Assembly (NCBI GenBank): GCA_024305405.1
Contig: JAKNDB010000108.1
Location: 1,281,001 to 1,345,000, forward strand
Direction of reading: 5' to 3'
DNA from: Dirofilaria immitis
Taxonomy: Eukaryota; Nematoda; Chromadorea; Rhabditida; Onchocercidae
Length of the DNA: 64,000 bases
Shown: piece by piece, positions 39,993 through 52,300 of the stretch
Position numbering within the stretch: the first letter of the stretch is position 1
How the letters are laid out: the number at the start of each line of letters is the position of its first letter
Notes under the pieces: model-generated
The model's input: only the letters and a program-made list of their open reading frames with translations
Databases searched by the model: none
Told to the model about the DNA's origin: nothing
Program-made: the position numbers and the translations under genes

Positions 39993-41480
39993 GTTTTGAT
40001 AATTTACCTACATTGGATAATCTTGAGATGTAACTTATCATCGGAGATTAAAAAGTATCAAATGTTATGCATGACGAAGTACCTGTATTTTATGCCAAAT
40101 ATACGGGTATGGCTAATGCAAATGGGCCAAATAATTGATCATGATTTTGCGAATTCCTCAGTCTCAAGTGATATTAAAATTAATTTGAAATTAATTTCAA
40201 ATTTAATTACTATAATAATTATTAATTTCAAAATAATAAAAAAAAAAGAATGTGCTATTTTTTTTTAAATAATTATTAACAAATTTACTAATGTAGTTGA
40301 TAAATTCAAAGTAATACTTTGAAATAGTAGTAATAGATATCATTTGAATTTTAATTTCTCTAATTTTTAACTTGTCAAGAAATATATTACTTTATTTTTA
40401 TAAAAGTAACAAGTTTGTTAATATAATTTACAAATCTATAGCAATACTTTTAGATGTTAATTGTAATTAAAATTAAAATTCTAAATTTTGATTTCTTCAA
40501 TTTTCACCTCATTCTTAAATTTGCAAAGCAACGATTTTTTATCGAATTTTTAATTGAAAATTTTTTGCCAATACGATTCTAAAAAACAATTTTGGATTGT
40601 AATTATTGTGATTTAGCTAAAACTATATCTATATATATTTATTTGGTTTTCCGATACCAATTAAAAATGGTAACCCATATTTTTCACATTTGCATATGAA
40701 TGGTAAATTATCTTCTCAGATAATTCACTCTTGAATATGTAAAATCAGATATGTATGAAATTTTTTTACATATATGATGAATTAAAACTATTATATCATT
40801 TCAATTCAGATAAACTAAAACTAAGGACAAATTAATCTAGGCAAAAATTTATACAAAATTAATCTAAATAAAAATCTAAGAAAATTTTTTTGGGTGAAAA
40901 AGTAAATCATATTAAATTTGGAAAAGATTTTAAGTTTATCCTCAATATTTAATCAATAATTTTAGTTGCATCACTTTGATTTCTTCTAACAATGCTTCTT
41001 TCATCTATGATTCAATGAAATATGATTCAAGTACCGATAAAAATCTTTACAATTTTACAGGCATACAATTTACCTATGAATGTTGGAATATAAAATTTGA
41101 ATTTCATGAAGCAGCAAATACTCCGTTATATTTTCATAACTTCATCATCATTGTGACATACCGTTATATTTTTCAAATTACAACCTCATCATTGTGATAT
41201 ACTGTTACATTTTCAAATTACAACCCATCACTGTGGGTGATTTTTTAAGTTATATCTGATAGGGTTTTTTTATTTAGCGGCGGGACGTTCGAATTATTTC
41301 TCGAAATCAGTAAGGTTTCTAGATATCTTGAGCAGAACTGATTTATTTGAACTTTGGGATTCCAAATTGACTACATGTTTCGGATTCATCAAGCGATAAA
41401 GCACTATCAAAAGCGACTGCAAAAACGCTATCAAAACTTTAGAAACTTTGAAATATGATGCTAATGATGTTGATCTAATT
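39993..41480 (+). pseudogene. Relic of an animal haem peroxidase gene
   Basis: Behind a CTGTATTCAG acceptor, pieces of the peroxidase consensus occur in order but in alternating frames: GFDN, LSSEIKK, then KVSNVMHDEVPVFYAKYT in one frame and VWLMQMGQIIDHDFANSS in another. The latter is the family's distal-histidine motif (LMQWGQFxDHD); the His codon is at 40140-40142. About 850 nt on, ASFIYDSMKYDSSTDKNLYN with NFTG matches the later ASxIYGS...LRxFxGG block, and at 41454-41477 YDANDVDLI resembles the C-terminal DDIDL block. In-frame stops, frame changes and a gap where the proximal His should be all mark it as broken. In nematodes such enzymes act in cuticle cross-linking or as peroxidasins; which type this was is unclear. 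Confidence 0.75.
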
Positions 41481-41684
41481 GTAATATGCCACAACGATAA
41501 AACTTAGACGGCTTAATAAGATGTTGTATTACTGGGAGTATTTATATGTTAAAGAAGGAATAAATAATTAATTGTCAATAATAATGGCTTCATGGCTTAT
41601 TTTGGTTGAAAAGTTTGTTGAGAACGAATTGAGACCGTTATGGTAAATAAAATATGTAGATAGTTTCAACTTTGATAAGCTATG

Positions 41685-42860
41685 TTCACATTTATCATTA
41701 ATTACTAGATCATTTCTAACTTTAGTATTTAATTGTTTATTTTATTTTTTGTTCAAATATTAATAAATCTTTAGAGTAATAGATGAAACAAAGGAAGAAA
41801 GGGAAAAATTAGAAAGAACAGAAGGAAAAAAATCCAAAAGATTTTTAAAGTGATCGGGATCTCATCATTCATTTTCTCTCCACTGATCCTTGTTTTTATT
41901 TTATCGATCTTCGAATATTTTTGTAATTAGTAATCAGTAGAGATTAAAGCTTATCTTTGCTTTTGATAAGATTTATGCATAAGTATTGTCATTCATTTCA
42001 ATTATAACTTTTCAAATTTAAAATTTTAATTGATGGATTTGAATAATTTTAAGAGTTGTGCCATTTTAGTATTTGTAAAAGCAATTTCTCGACTCGCAAA
42101 GGTAAATTAATAATAAATGATTTCTGTCTGGAAAGGTATAGTGTAAAGTTCAACGGACCGATGAAATGAGGATGGTTGGAGGTAGGAGGAGATGTGAGAG
42201 AAGGACCCATAAAAGGAGGAGAACTGATAAAGATGCTTTGTTTTGAAAGATATCACAATCCCTTTTCTAATCAATTCTCTCCTTCATATTCCTCTTTATC
42301 TATGAAATCTTTCAGGACAGAAGAAGGAATTTGCAAATTTCAGGAAGAAGAATAATTGACAGAAAAAGAGGAAAATTAAGGAAAAAAAGGAAAATCAAAC
42401 AAATCAGCAGCATTACTTTTCATTCCTTCTTATCACCCTTTAACCTTTGCCTTCTTCATTCCTCTTTACCTCTTATTTAACCCCCGTTGAACTTGAGAAA
42501 TTGTTGTAAGATGGAATGATATACGAAGGAGGAAAGAAAAGGGTACAGAGGGTAATATTGACCGATTCTAAGTGATTGTTTGATGATTTGATAGGTATAT
42601 GAAGAATTATCATCGAATCATCTACTTTGTGCCATCATCATCATCAATATTATTAAAATGTTATCAGTAAAAAGTATCAGAGAGGAGGAGGAGGAAGAGG
42701 AGGAAGAAAAGGAAGAGGAATGATACTGACGAGGAATTTATCAACCAAATTTTGTTGACCGATAAAGATTGGAAAAAGAGTACAAATTGTATCACCCGAG
42801 ACCTATTTGACAAAAATTTCTCATCAAATATTGCTACTAATTGTGTGTATGTATGCGTGT
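41685..42860. repeat. 1.2 kb direct repeat, copy B
   Basis: Partner of 29749-30915 in the same orientation, about 11.9 kb away. It differs by, for example, one CAT unit fewer in the CATCATCATCAT run, a one-T shorter run and a few substitutions. Its right flank runs into a GC-richer block while copy A runs into a poly-T tract, so copy B may hold the original context (inference). Confidence 0.9.
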
Positions 42861-42944
42861 GTGGTATACTTTCTAAAAATATCGCCCCCAGCTCTTATCA
42901 AAATACTTCTCCTCTTCATTTCTCCCGTTTGTTGTAATATTGTT

Positions 42945-43165
42945 TAGTAGGCGAGAGTTTTGACTGTTTTGGGGCCGGCTGAAAATCCCGATGACTTGTC
43001 CTCAATCCCTCCTCTCTTGCTTTGATGCGTGTCACCTCGTCCTAACTCTTCTTCGGTAGCCGTAACCCTACCCGATACTCCGTTCTGTCCTTTAACCTTT
43101 CTCTATCCCTTTCCTCCCTCTTCTCGGCTACCTAAATGAAAACCGCAAAACAAAATTCCTTCACG
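42945..43165. other. GC-rich non-coding island
   Basis: From GGCGAGAGTTTTGACTGTTT to TCTTCTCGGCTACC the GC content is about double the background, with no open frame that looks like protein. It starts just after copy B of the 1.2 kb repeat. It may be a regulatory element, a non-coding exon or inserted DNA. Confidence 0.4.
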
Positions 43166-43784
43166 GTCTGATGATGATGATGATGATACATTACAAAATG
43201 GTGAAATTTCGAAAATGTGATAAATTTATCAAAATTTTATAAAATCCATCTACAAAAGAAAAAAAAGACGATTTAAATTTAATCCTAATTAATAAAAAAA
43301 AAACTTTCTAAATTGTTAAATTACACTTTGTTTCATTTCTAATTGATTACAAACTTTTTCTTTTTACATAGCTATCATTTCTATATTGTTTTATAATCAA
43401 TAATCAATAATGATATGATATAATTATCATTGAATGGTTTGACTTGAAATTTTATTTCGTTTAATTTTTAGTTTAAAATTTTAAATTGAATTAATCCTAA
43501 TAATAAGTGTAATATTTTGAATTAATTCCATTTAATGATTGTAATGTTTGTACAGGAAATTAATGATGTATGTCTTTCCTTCTTTTTTTTCTTTTTCTAT
43601 TAATTAATTAATTGTATAAATTTTATTTACTGAAAATATAGTATCAAATTATACATCCAGTATGATTGCATGCCCAAGTTTTAAGTTGCAAATTGAATTA
43701 CAACACGATGTTTCATACGATACGATGAGTTTCATGTTTCGTTATAATTTGTTCAGAAATTTAATTTTACAAATGGAATGAAGG

Positions 43785-44090
43785 GATTCATTAGGGAGAG
43801 GGAGAGAGAGAGAGAAAGAGGTAAAACGGGTAGCAAGAAAACAAAAGTGATTGAGGTCGACATATATCGAGATTCCCGGCCTTCCACTCATCCAACACGG
43901 TATTACAGCAGCTGAGAAGAGGAGCATTTTTGGACAGCCGGAGGGGATATTTTAAGGTAGGGAGAAAATCAGGAGTAAAATTCATTCGAGACAAGACGAG
44001 GTTTCACGGAAGGGGATGAGAGTATGGGAGTTGAAGAGAGGAAGACAGAGGGGAAATGAGACGAGGTGAAAATCGAGGTTAGAATGCCTC
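43785..44090. other. Second GC-rich purine-biased island
   Basis: After a GAGAGA run comes about 300 bp near half GC (including TTCCCGGCCTTCCACTCATC and GGACAGCCGGAGGGG). Open frames exist on the minus strand, but their text looks like chance and has no domain. Confidence 0.35.
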
Positions 44091-44099
44091 TTATACGAC

Positions 44100-47000
44100 A
44101 ATTTATTCTCTTCGTTCATTTAAACGATCAAAGTATTACTAATCTATCATCAATTTTGGTATCAAATTACAACATTCCTATGAAGTTTCGAGAATATTTT
44201 CAGAAAATTTCGCAAAAATAGTAGATTGACAATTTAATCGAATATAATTGTTAAATTTGAAATTTTAAAGCACTTTTTTTTTTTTTTTTTTTTTAACCAA
44301 ATTTACGATATATGATTAGTTAAAAAAAAAAAAAAGAAAAAAAATTCTTTTTTCTTTCTTTCCATTTATTGCTTAATTAATAAAATTTTATAAATTTTAT
44401 TTCATCCCATAATTATCATCGATCGATATGATTATTTCTCATCATATAAACAAATGATTATTATTTGTTAATAATTGCATATATGCAAATAAATCTAATC
44501 CATATTAGTAAAAATAAAATAAATAAATTAAAATAATTTTTAAACTATTAAATTTGCATAAAATAAATAAATAAGAATTTTGCACTCTTGTAGTAAGTTT
44601 TAATCTTTCATGTTAAAAAGATAAAATTTTTTAAATGTAAAAAAATTTAGGGTAAACAGAAAGAAATTTCCATAAAAATTTATGCATTTTTATCCAAAAA
44701 AAAAAAAGTATAAAACAATTATTAATAAAATAATGCAAAAATAATTAACAAAAAAGAAAAGGTGAGAAAAGAGAAAAAGAGAAGAGAAGAAAAAGAAAAA
44801 CATCACAAATATTATTAGTGAAACAACGAAAAATAACATGCAAACAAATGGCACATTTAAGTGAATAGAAGAGAAAGAGAGAGAGAGAGAAAAGAGAGAG
44901 AGAGAGAGAAAATTATTCATAACAAATTTTGCACAATTTGAAAAAAATTGAATTAAATAAACTAAATTGACAAGAAATTGAAATCAAAAAAAAGAGAAAA
45001 AGAAAAAAGAAACGGATTAAATACGAATGATATAATCAATTTATCATATCAAAGAAAAAAAAGAAAAATTATCCAAATGATATGCATATCAATTTTAAAT
45101 GATGGCGGAAGAAAGAAATATATTAAAAATTATTATCAAAAATATATAATTAATTAATCATCGGAAAAATAAAGGAAAATGTGCAAAAAAAAGAGGGCAT
45201 GACAAAAGAGAAGTTTTTGAGTAAGAGCTTCACAGATATCACTATATATCATTATCATCATGCCATATCATTTGGATATATTATTTTTAGATATCGATAA
45301 GGCATATAATTGAAAATGAATTTTTGATTATATTTTATCATCATCAATGGATTTATTCGTCGTTTTCGTTTCTTCATAATTAAAATAATTTCTAATAGAA
45401 TAATTTTTAATGCTATCATTCATTCATTTTCGTGTTTCTTTCTTTCTTTTTTTTCCTTTGCCTACTGATAATGAATGATAAATAATATAATTCATTCTCG
45501 AATACGTGATATTTCGTCATTTTCATTTTTAAAATAGCAAGAATGAATGAAAAAAAAAAAAATTTTTTCTTTTTTTTTTTTTTCAACTATCCACAAATAT
45601 TATTGCATCATATCATTCGATTCTCAGGTCCATTATTTTTTTCCTTTCCTCCTTTTTCACTTATCATTCTAAAATTTGAACAGAAAAAAAAAAAAAAAGA
45701 AAAGGTATGAGGAATATTTATCGAGAAAGATAGCAGCAATGGGAGAAGAAGAGAGGTAAAGCAAAAGTTTTTTTCTTTCTCTCTTTCTCTTTTTTCCAAA
45801 ACCTTTTACTACTATCTTCGTTATTTATTCATTTCAAAATAGCTTCCTTTTTCATTTCCCTTTCCTTCCATTCTTTCCTTTACACTCTTTTTCTATTCAT
45901 CCAGCTTATTTATTCCTTTCATCCCGAAATTAACGGATAGAACTAGTAGGAAAGAATAGAAAAAGATGCGGAGGAGGAGAAGTAGAAGAAGGAGGAGGAG
46001 TGGGAGGAGGGAGGAGGAGGAGGAAGGAAAAGTAGGCGCCACGCAAAATAATCATATTCATCAGGAGGAAAGCATAGCACCAACTTTTGGCTTAATCGTA
46101 AAGATAAAAACGTATAGGTGCGGGAGGAAACGGTGAGGAAAAAAGTGATGCGTAGGAGGAGGTTATTGAAAAGAGGTAAAAAGAAAAGAAAGATATACTA
46201 TTCGCATTACAATATTGGCCTAAAGGATATGACCATCTATCTATCCATTCATCCAGAATTATTCCTGAAAAAAGAAAGGAAAAAAAACAATAAATGAAAA
46301 AATAGATAATAACAATTACAGTAAACTTCAATTCGATCATTCATTCCGAATCAATCCATTCAATAATTTTATTCGCTCATTCATTCTATCATTTATTCAT
46401 CGATCATTCTAAGCTTTTCCCTCTCTTCTACTACACCTTATCATCAATTATAATAATTATTATTCCTTTCTTCTCTTCATTCATCCATTCTCTCCCTCTT
46501 TTTCCCTCCTTCCAAATCCATTTTTTTTAAATCTTTCTTTCTTTTCTTTCGCTTTTTATCTTCAAAGTATTATTTATTTCAAAAAATCTCTTTCTTCTTT
46601 TTCTCGTTTAACCTTTTCAATTCTTTTCTCTCTCCTAATTCCTTAACAATTATAATTAATATGCCAATATTTATTATGTATATACCTCTTTTTTTTTTTC
46701 GCTTAATTTCTTAGTCAAAAAAATTTAAGCATAACTTTCTCTCTTTCAAATTTCCCTCTCATTTTTCTTTCATCCCTTTCTTTTCCCCTCTTCTTTCAAC
46801 AATTTTCATAGGTCGGATAGAAAATTGATTTAAATTTCACAAAAATTTTACCACCAAAATTTTCCTTATCAGTGAAATGTTCAACATTCAAAAGCCTTTG
46901 ATTAACCACTGTTATTTCAAAAACAAAAAGATCAAAAAAAAAAAAAAAGAAATGGAAAAAGAGGAAAAGAGAATTGTTGTGATAACCGAAGGAATGAATC

Positions 47001-49190
47001 AGATGGGTTGTTTTAACAGTATAACAACCAAAATTTAATGCCATATCGTATTGTAATGAAATGAAAATTTCAATTTCAAACCCTCCTTTTTCAAAAATAG
47101 GCAAAGTCAATCAAAAAAAAAAAAAAAAAAAGGGCATCATTAAATTTCCATAAATAAACATTTTTCCCAATATCATTATAAATTTATAATATAAGTTTTG
47201 AAAACGACTAAATATGCCCGTACTTACAGCTTATATTTATATCCATCCAAACATTCATCTATTAAAAAATAACCCATCTACGAAAAGTATATATAAATAA
47301 ATCCACATATTTTTAAATATCAAGAAAATGAAGCCATAAGAAGAATCCCATTTTTTTTCTTGATTATGATTAAAAAAAAAAAAAAAAGAAACGAAAACAA
47401 ATAATGCAAATATTATGAAAAAATTCATCACCAATATATAAATATACAACTTTTTCGTGGGGAAAAAAAAAAGAAGAAATTCATCGTCTAAATAACAATA
47501 AAAATTATTTAATCAAAAAAAAAAAAAAAAAGATAAGACAAACAAACTTTGGTGTGTTAGGCCCAAAATTTCCTCAGAACCATAAGCTCATCAAAAAAAA
47601 AAAAAAAAAAAAAAAACAAACAAACGAATATAAACTTTTTTTCTCATTTCTTTTAAAAATTATTTAACTAAATTAAATCAAAACTAAACTTTGCTTTTTC
47701 ATTCCAACAATTTAATATGCATAATATATAAATATATATAGAAAAAAAAAAATTTTGCTTATTTTTTGATTAAAATTATATCCCAAAAATTTTATTTGTT
47801 TTAACAAAAATAAACAAGGAAAAAAAAGAAAAACATTTTATTTTTTAATCCATCCACAATTATAGGGGAGGGGTTTTCTTTTGTTTCGTTATTTCATAGA
47901 GCTTAGATTCTGAGAAAATGACTGTAGAAAAAAAAGAAGAAAACAAGATAAGAATCATTTCAGCATATAAATGAAGATTTTTTAAAACTATAAAAATTTA
48001 TAAATAACAATAAAACCAAATGGATACCAAATGATTATTTGTTGAACCGAGATGAAATAATTCGATCATGAAAAATAAAATTGATAATTTCAAAAAAAAA
48101 AAAAGAAAAATTGATTTTTGAAAAAGAAAAAGTATAAAACGACAAATTGAGCATTCAGCACAGGCGAAGAAGGCACATTATTTTCGACATGTACTGAAGA
48201 TGATGATAACTGGATAGGATAGTTGGTGATAATCATAATGGTGTGATAATGACAAACTAGAAAGAAGGCACATTTGCAAGAAAGCGCTTTTTTATTTTTG
48301 GAAGGGAATGAAGAAAAGGGAGAGAGAGAGAGAGGGAAAGAGAGAAAGAGGAAGAAAAAGGAAGTGATATTAAGAAACAATTACTGATAAGAATAATTAG
48401 AAAACATTTTTGTTAACAAACAATTGATAGGAAAAAAAAAAAACGAGAAAAGCAACAATTTTTAGCAATAAAAATTTGAAAAAAAAGTGCTGATAGGGCA
48501 AGAAATTTCAATGAAGTGAAATCAATAAAGTTTACAAATTTCAATTGTTAACAACAACAAAAGAAAAAAATGCCTCAACCTTTCTGGAAAAAAAAGCAAT
48601 AAATGGCACATATTTTTAACAAATTATCAAATCAGTGGAAATCGAAATGGCAAATTCATAGTGATAAAAAGTAGTAGCAAAAAAATTACTTGATAAAAAT
48701 TTGCAAAATATATTCTAATAAAAGAGCAAAATTTATAAAAAAGAAAAAAAGATACCCGCCATGGAAACAAAAAAAAAAGGTAAGAATTTTTCAAAAAAAA
48801 AAAACCTTTCATTCCCTATTTAAGATTGAAAGTTAAAATAAATATTCAAAAAAAAAAAATCACCTCAACTATCTTAATATATCTATAATTTTATCATACT
48901 GCTAAATTAATGGATGGATCAAAATTTTAAGGAATTTTTTTGTTTAAATATTATAAAAGAAAAAAACCAAGAAAGGAAACAAATGAAGAGAGAAGATTAG
49001 AAAACAAAACAAATGAAAGCATCAACGTTTATAAAAATAAATTAAAATTTCAAACTCAAAATGCTTAATTAAAACTGAATTAAATTGAATCAAACTAATA
49101 AACAACTCTGTTTTTCCCTCCTTCATATATGAGAGGGTTTATTTCAAATAACTGAATAAACACAATATATTTTCTTCTCGTTTCTTTTCA
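44100..49190. other. A-biased low-complexity region downstream of the zinc-finger gene
   Basis: Dense poly-A and purine tracts on the plus strand (44280, 45550, 46935, 47110, 47515, 47600), some GGA repeats near 46.0 kb. Open frames are composition artefacts. Confidence 0.5.
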
Positions 49191-49196
49191 TTTATT
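49191..49196 (-). terminator. Possible polyadenylation signal, zinc-finger gene
   Basis: AATAAA on the minus strand about 15 nt after the TGA stop. This would make a very short 3' UTR; the AT-rich flank offers other candidates. Confidence 0.25.
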
Positions 49197-49210
49197 TTTT
49201 TTCAAAACAT

Positions 49211-49321
49211 TCAAATTTCGCTCTCCTCCTCCTGCTCATTGTCAAGTTTAATTGTTGGCTTATCAGCGCCCAACCGTAACAAGAAATCATCGTTGCTTAA
49301 TGTGCTTGTTATGTCCGTACC
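49211..49321 (-). CDS. Zinc-finger gene, acidic terminal exon
   Basis: Reads GTDITSTLSNDDFLLRLGAD then KPTIKLDNEQEEESEI and TGA, in phase 0 with the finger-2 exon. GC is near 45 percent against about 25 percent outside. A competing acceptor 16 nt upstream (TTTTTTTAAG) has a better T tract and would instead give a short basic end (KHLIEGYGHNKHIKQR), so the C-terminus may be alternatively spliced. Confidence 0.65.
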   Translation of the reverse strand, partial: GTDITSTLSNDDFLLRLGADKPTIKLDNEQEEESEI

Positions 49322-52300
49322 CTTCAATTAGATGCTTCTTAAAAAAACTTTTTCAGGATCATTTACTAAGAAAAATTTTAAAAAGCAGTTTTTTTGTTCT
49401 TACAAAATTTAAAATGCAAAATTTCAAATATCTCATCATCTTTCATATTATCTCCTCATGATTATATATTTTATAATTCGTTAACAATCCATACTAAAAT
49501 TAAACTTCGAAAAATTCATAGTAATCAGAACTTACTAATAATAATTACGATGCTGATGAATGAATTACCCTAAAAAATTTATTTCCTTTTTCGACTTGTT
49601 TCTATTTCTTGACAAAAATCGCATTATTCAAATAAAAAAATTTACTTTTATTAAATTATCAACGTATTATTCTTATTATTATTATTACTATTATTTCTGT
49701 TACTATTACTACCATTACTAACTATTAGCTTATTATTAAAAATATTCGGAAGAGTTTTACAATAATTAAATTATGTTGTGCAATATTGAACATAATAAAT
49801 TATCGATTGATTAAATGATTGATAAAATATATTGAGACAATATATAATGCGAATAAAACTATAAAATATAATTTTTAACAATTAATTTTATTAAGTTAAC
49901 TAAGTATTAAAATGGAAAAAAAATTTACTTACCAAAGCATTAGCAATATGTGTTTTCTTATGACGCAACAAATTATCTTTTCTATTGAACCTAAAACAAT
50001 TGATAAGTATCTAAATTGCTTATCAATAAATTTTTTAATCTATAAAAGTGAAAATAAATATTGCTGCAAAATATAAGATATTTGAATTTTTGCCAAAACA
50101 AATTTCAAATTAATTTATATCAATCATGTAAAAGTGTATTCATCAATCTTAATGTCACTTCACATTTTACGTATTCCTAAATCGTCTTTTTCAAAGAAAA
50201 ATACTTTATATTTATTATTGGTTCAAAGAACAGAAAAATTTCCTGATATTTTCAAACATATAACATGATATTAAAAGTTTCTACATCAAAAATTTTTTTG
50301 CAAATGTATAAATTCTGCAAATTTAAAAGTATATTTTTCTCTTTCACTTTTTTAAAATTAATTAAATCGATTTGATTTTAAGGTTTGCAGAAGAAAAATT
50401 TTAATTTCATGAAAATTTTCGAAATTTTGAGATAAACGAAATTCTTTTCAACAACTAATATAATATATATGAAATAAAATAAAAGTTTATTTTTGAAAAA
50501 AATTAATTAAAATTTTGATATACCTTTTGCCACAGAATGGACAACAATGTGGTCGTAATCCAGTATGTATAAATTGATGCTTCTTCAATAAAAATTTGTT
50601 TGCAAATCGCTTATGACAACTGGTATGTTCACATGTAAATGGTTTCTCCGCTGAAAGAAATATGGTGAAATTTCAAGTTTACAAAAGGGAGAAAATTACT
50701 CTCAAACATTCATACATTCAAATTATTAATTATTGAAAGTGATAATAACTAAAAATTACAAGAAAATTGATACATTTAATCTTTGCAATTGCAAAGGATT
50801 TAGTAACTATGTATACTATATTTCAGGATAATTAATATAAACTGATATTCTAAAATTAGGAAAAATGCATTCGGTTGAAAATATTCAAGGAAAATATCAA
50901 CATATTCTTTCTATATCAAAACCTTTTCACGTAACAAAATTGTTAAATATTTCTCGAAACTTTTCTCGAATGTATTCTTCATTCTTGAATTTTCAAATTC
51001 ATTCGTTATCTCTTCTTTAAAAATTTTAAATAATTTAAAATTCTTAAGGTAATAACCGAGATCAGCAGCAGTATAAGTGCTTTCATCTACATTATTGGAT
51101 GAATCGCTTGGTGAAGGACTTGATTCATTTGAATTCTTTTCAGCCAATTCAACACTTCTATCGTCTAAGCTATCACCAAATTCCGTCAACGATTCACTTT
51201 TGGAACTGAAAAGAAAAAAAGCAGAAATCATTTCTCTATTTAAATTCTAAGTTTAATTTTAAAATTTATATCGTGTTTCAAAAAAATTTTAAGCATACGA
51301 TTAATTAATATAAATCTAATATCTACATTATAATCTTTTTTAATCCAAAAATATCGAAAACATTCAAATGGAATATTTCCATTTAATTCTTCATCGGAAA
51401 CATTCAAATGGAATATTTCCATTTAATTCTTCAGAAATTTAAAATTTTTCAGGATTTATAAATATAGTTAAAAAAAAGAACTATATAAAATAAACAATCA
51501 CTGATCAATAATAAATAAAGAGCATAAAATTATGAGATCGATTAAAAGGAAAACAATATCGAATGCATCATGATTGACCTTGAAACTTTTTTAGCGTGAT
51601 GGTTAGGATCGGAAAAGAATAGTGATAAATTGACTGTGGGAAAAGAAAATTTTTATCATCTTAATTAATCGGATATTTTGCAAAAAAAAAAAAGTGCGCC
51701 GATACATCTACTGATAATAATCGTCAATTGTTTAACAATTTAATTAAACTTATCATCTTAACTGCTCAATAGGACAAATATTATCATTAGATTAAGTTAA
51801 TTCAATTTCAATCAATTTTGCTTCTATGTATATAATTGTTATCAATCAAAAATTTATTCATAATATAATCAAATATATTTGATTGAATAAAAAAAATACT
51901 GATTATCATAGCATTTCTTTATTTTGATAGTAATGTTAAAAAAAAAAAGAAGAAAGGAAATGAAATGAAACAAACGAAAATTATTATCAAATTGATTATC
52001 AATTTAAAAAAAAAACTTTTCAAGCATAATTTTTTTCTTTTAAAAATTTTAGAGGTTGTTTATGTTAGGAAAAATGAAAGAAAGAAAAAAAAAAGGGAAA
52101 AAAAATTTAGAGGAAAAGATAATATTGTAAAAGATGATGATTAAAAAAAAAAAAAACGTTAAGAAAGAGAGGAATGAAAAAGAGAGGTAACATTTTTGTA
52201 TAAAAGAAATTAATGAACAAACAGGTTGAAAATAAAAGATGCTTTCCCTCCTCCTTCCTTCTCTCTTTAAACAGTTCATCAACTGATGAATGACAAGGTC

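Noticed and set aside
29749..42860. Reading the paired 1.2 kb repeats as LTRs of a retroelement
   Set aside because: The interior has no gag, protease or reverse transcriptase text, and the copies lack TG...CA ends that I can see.
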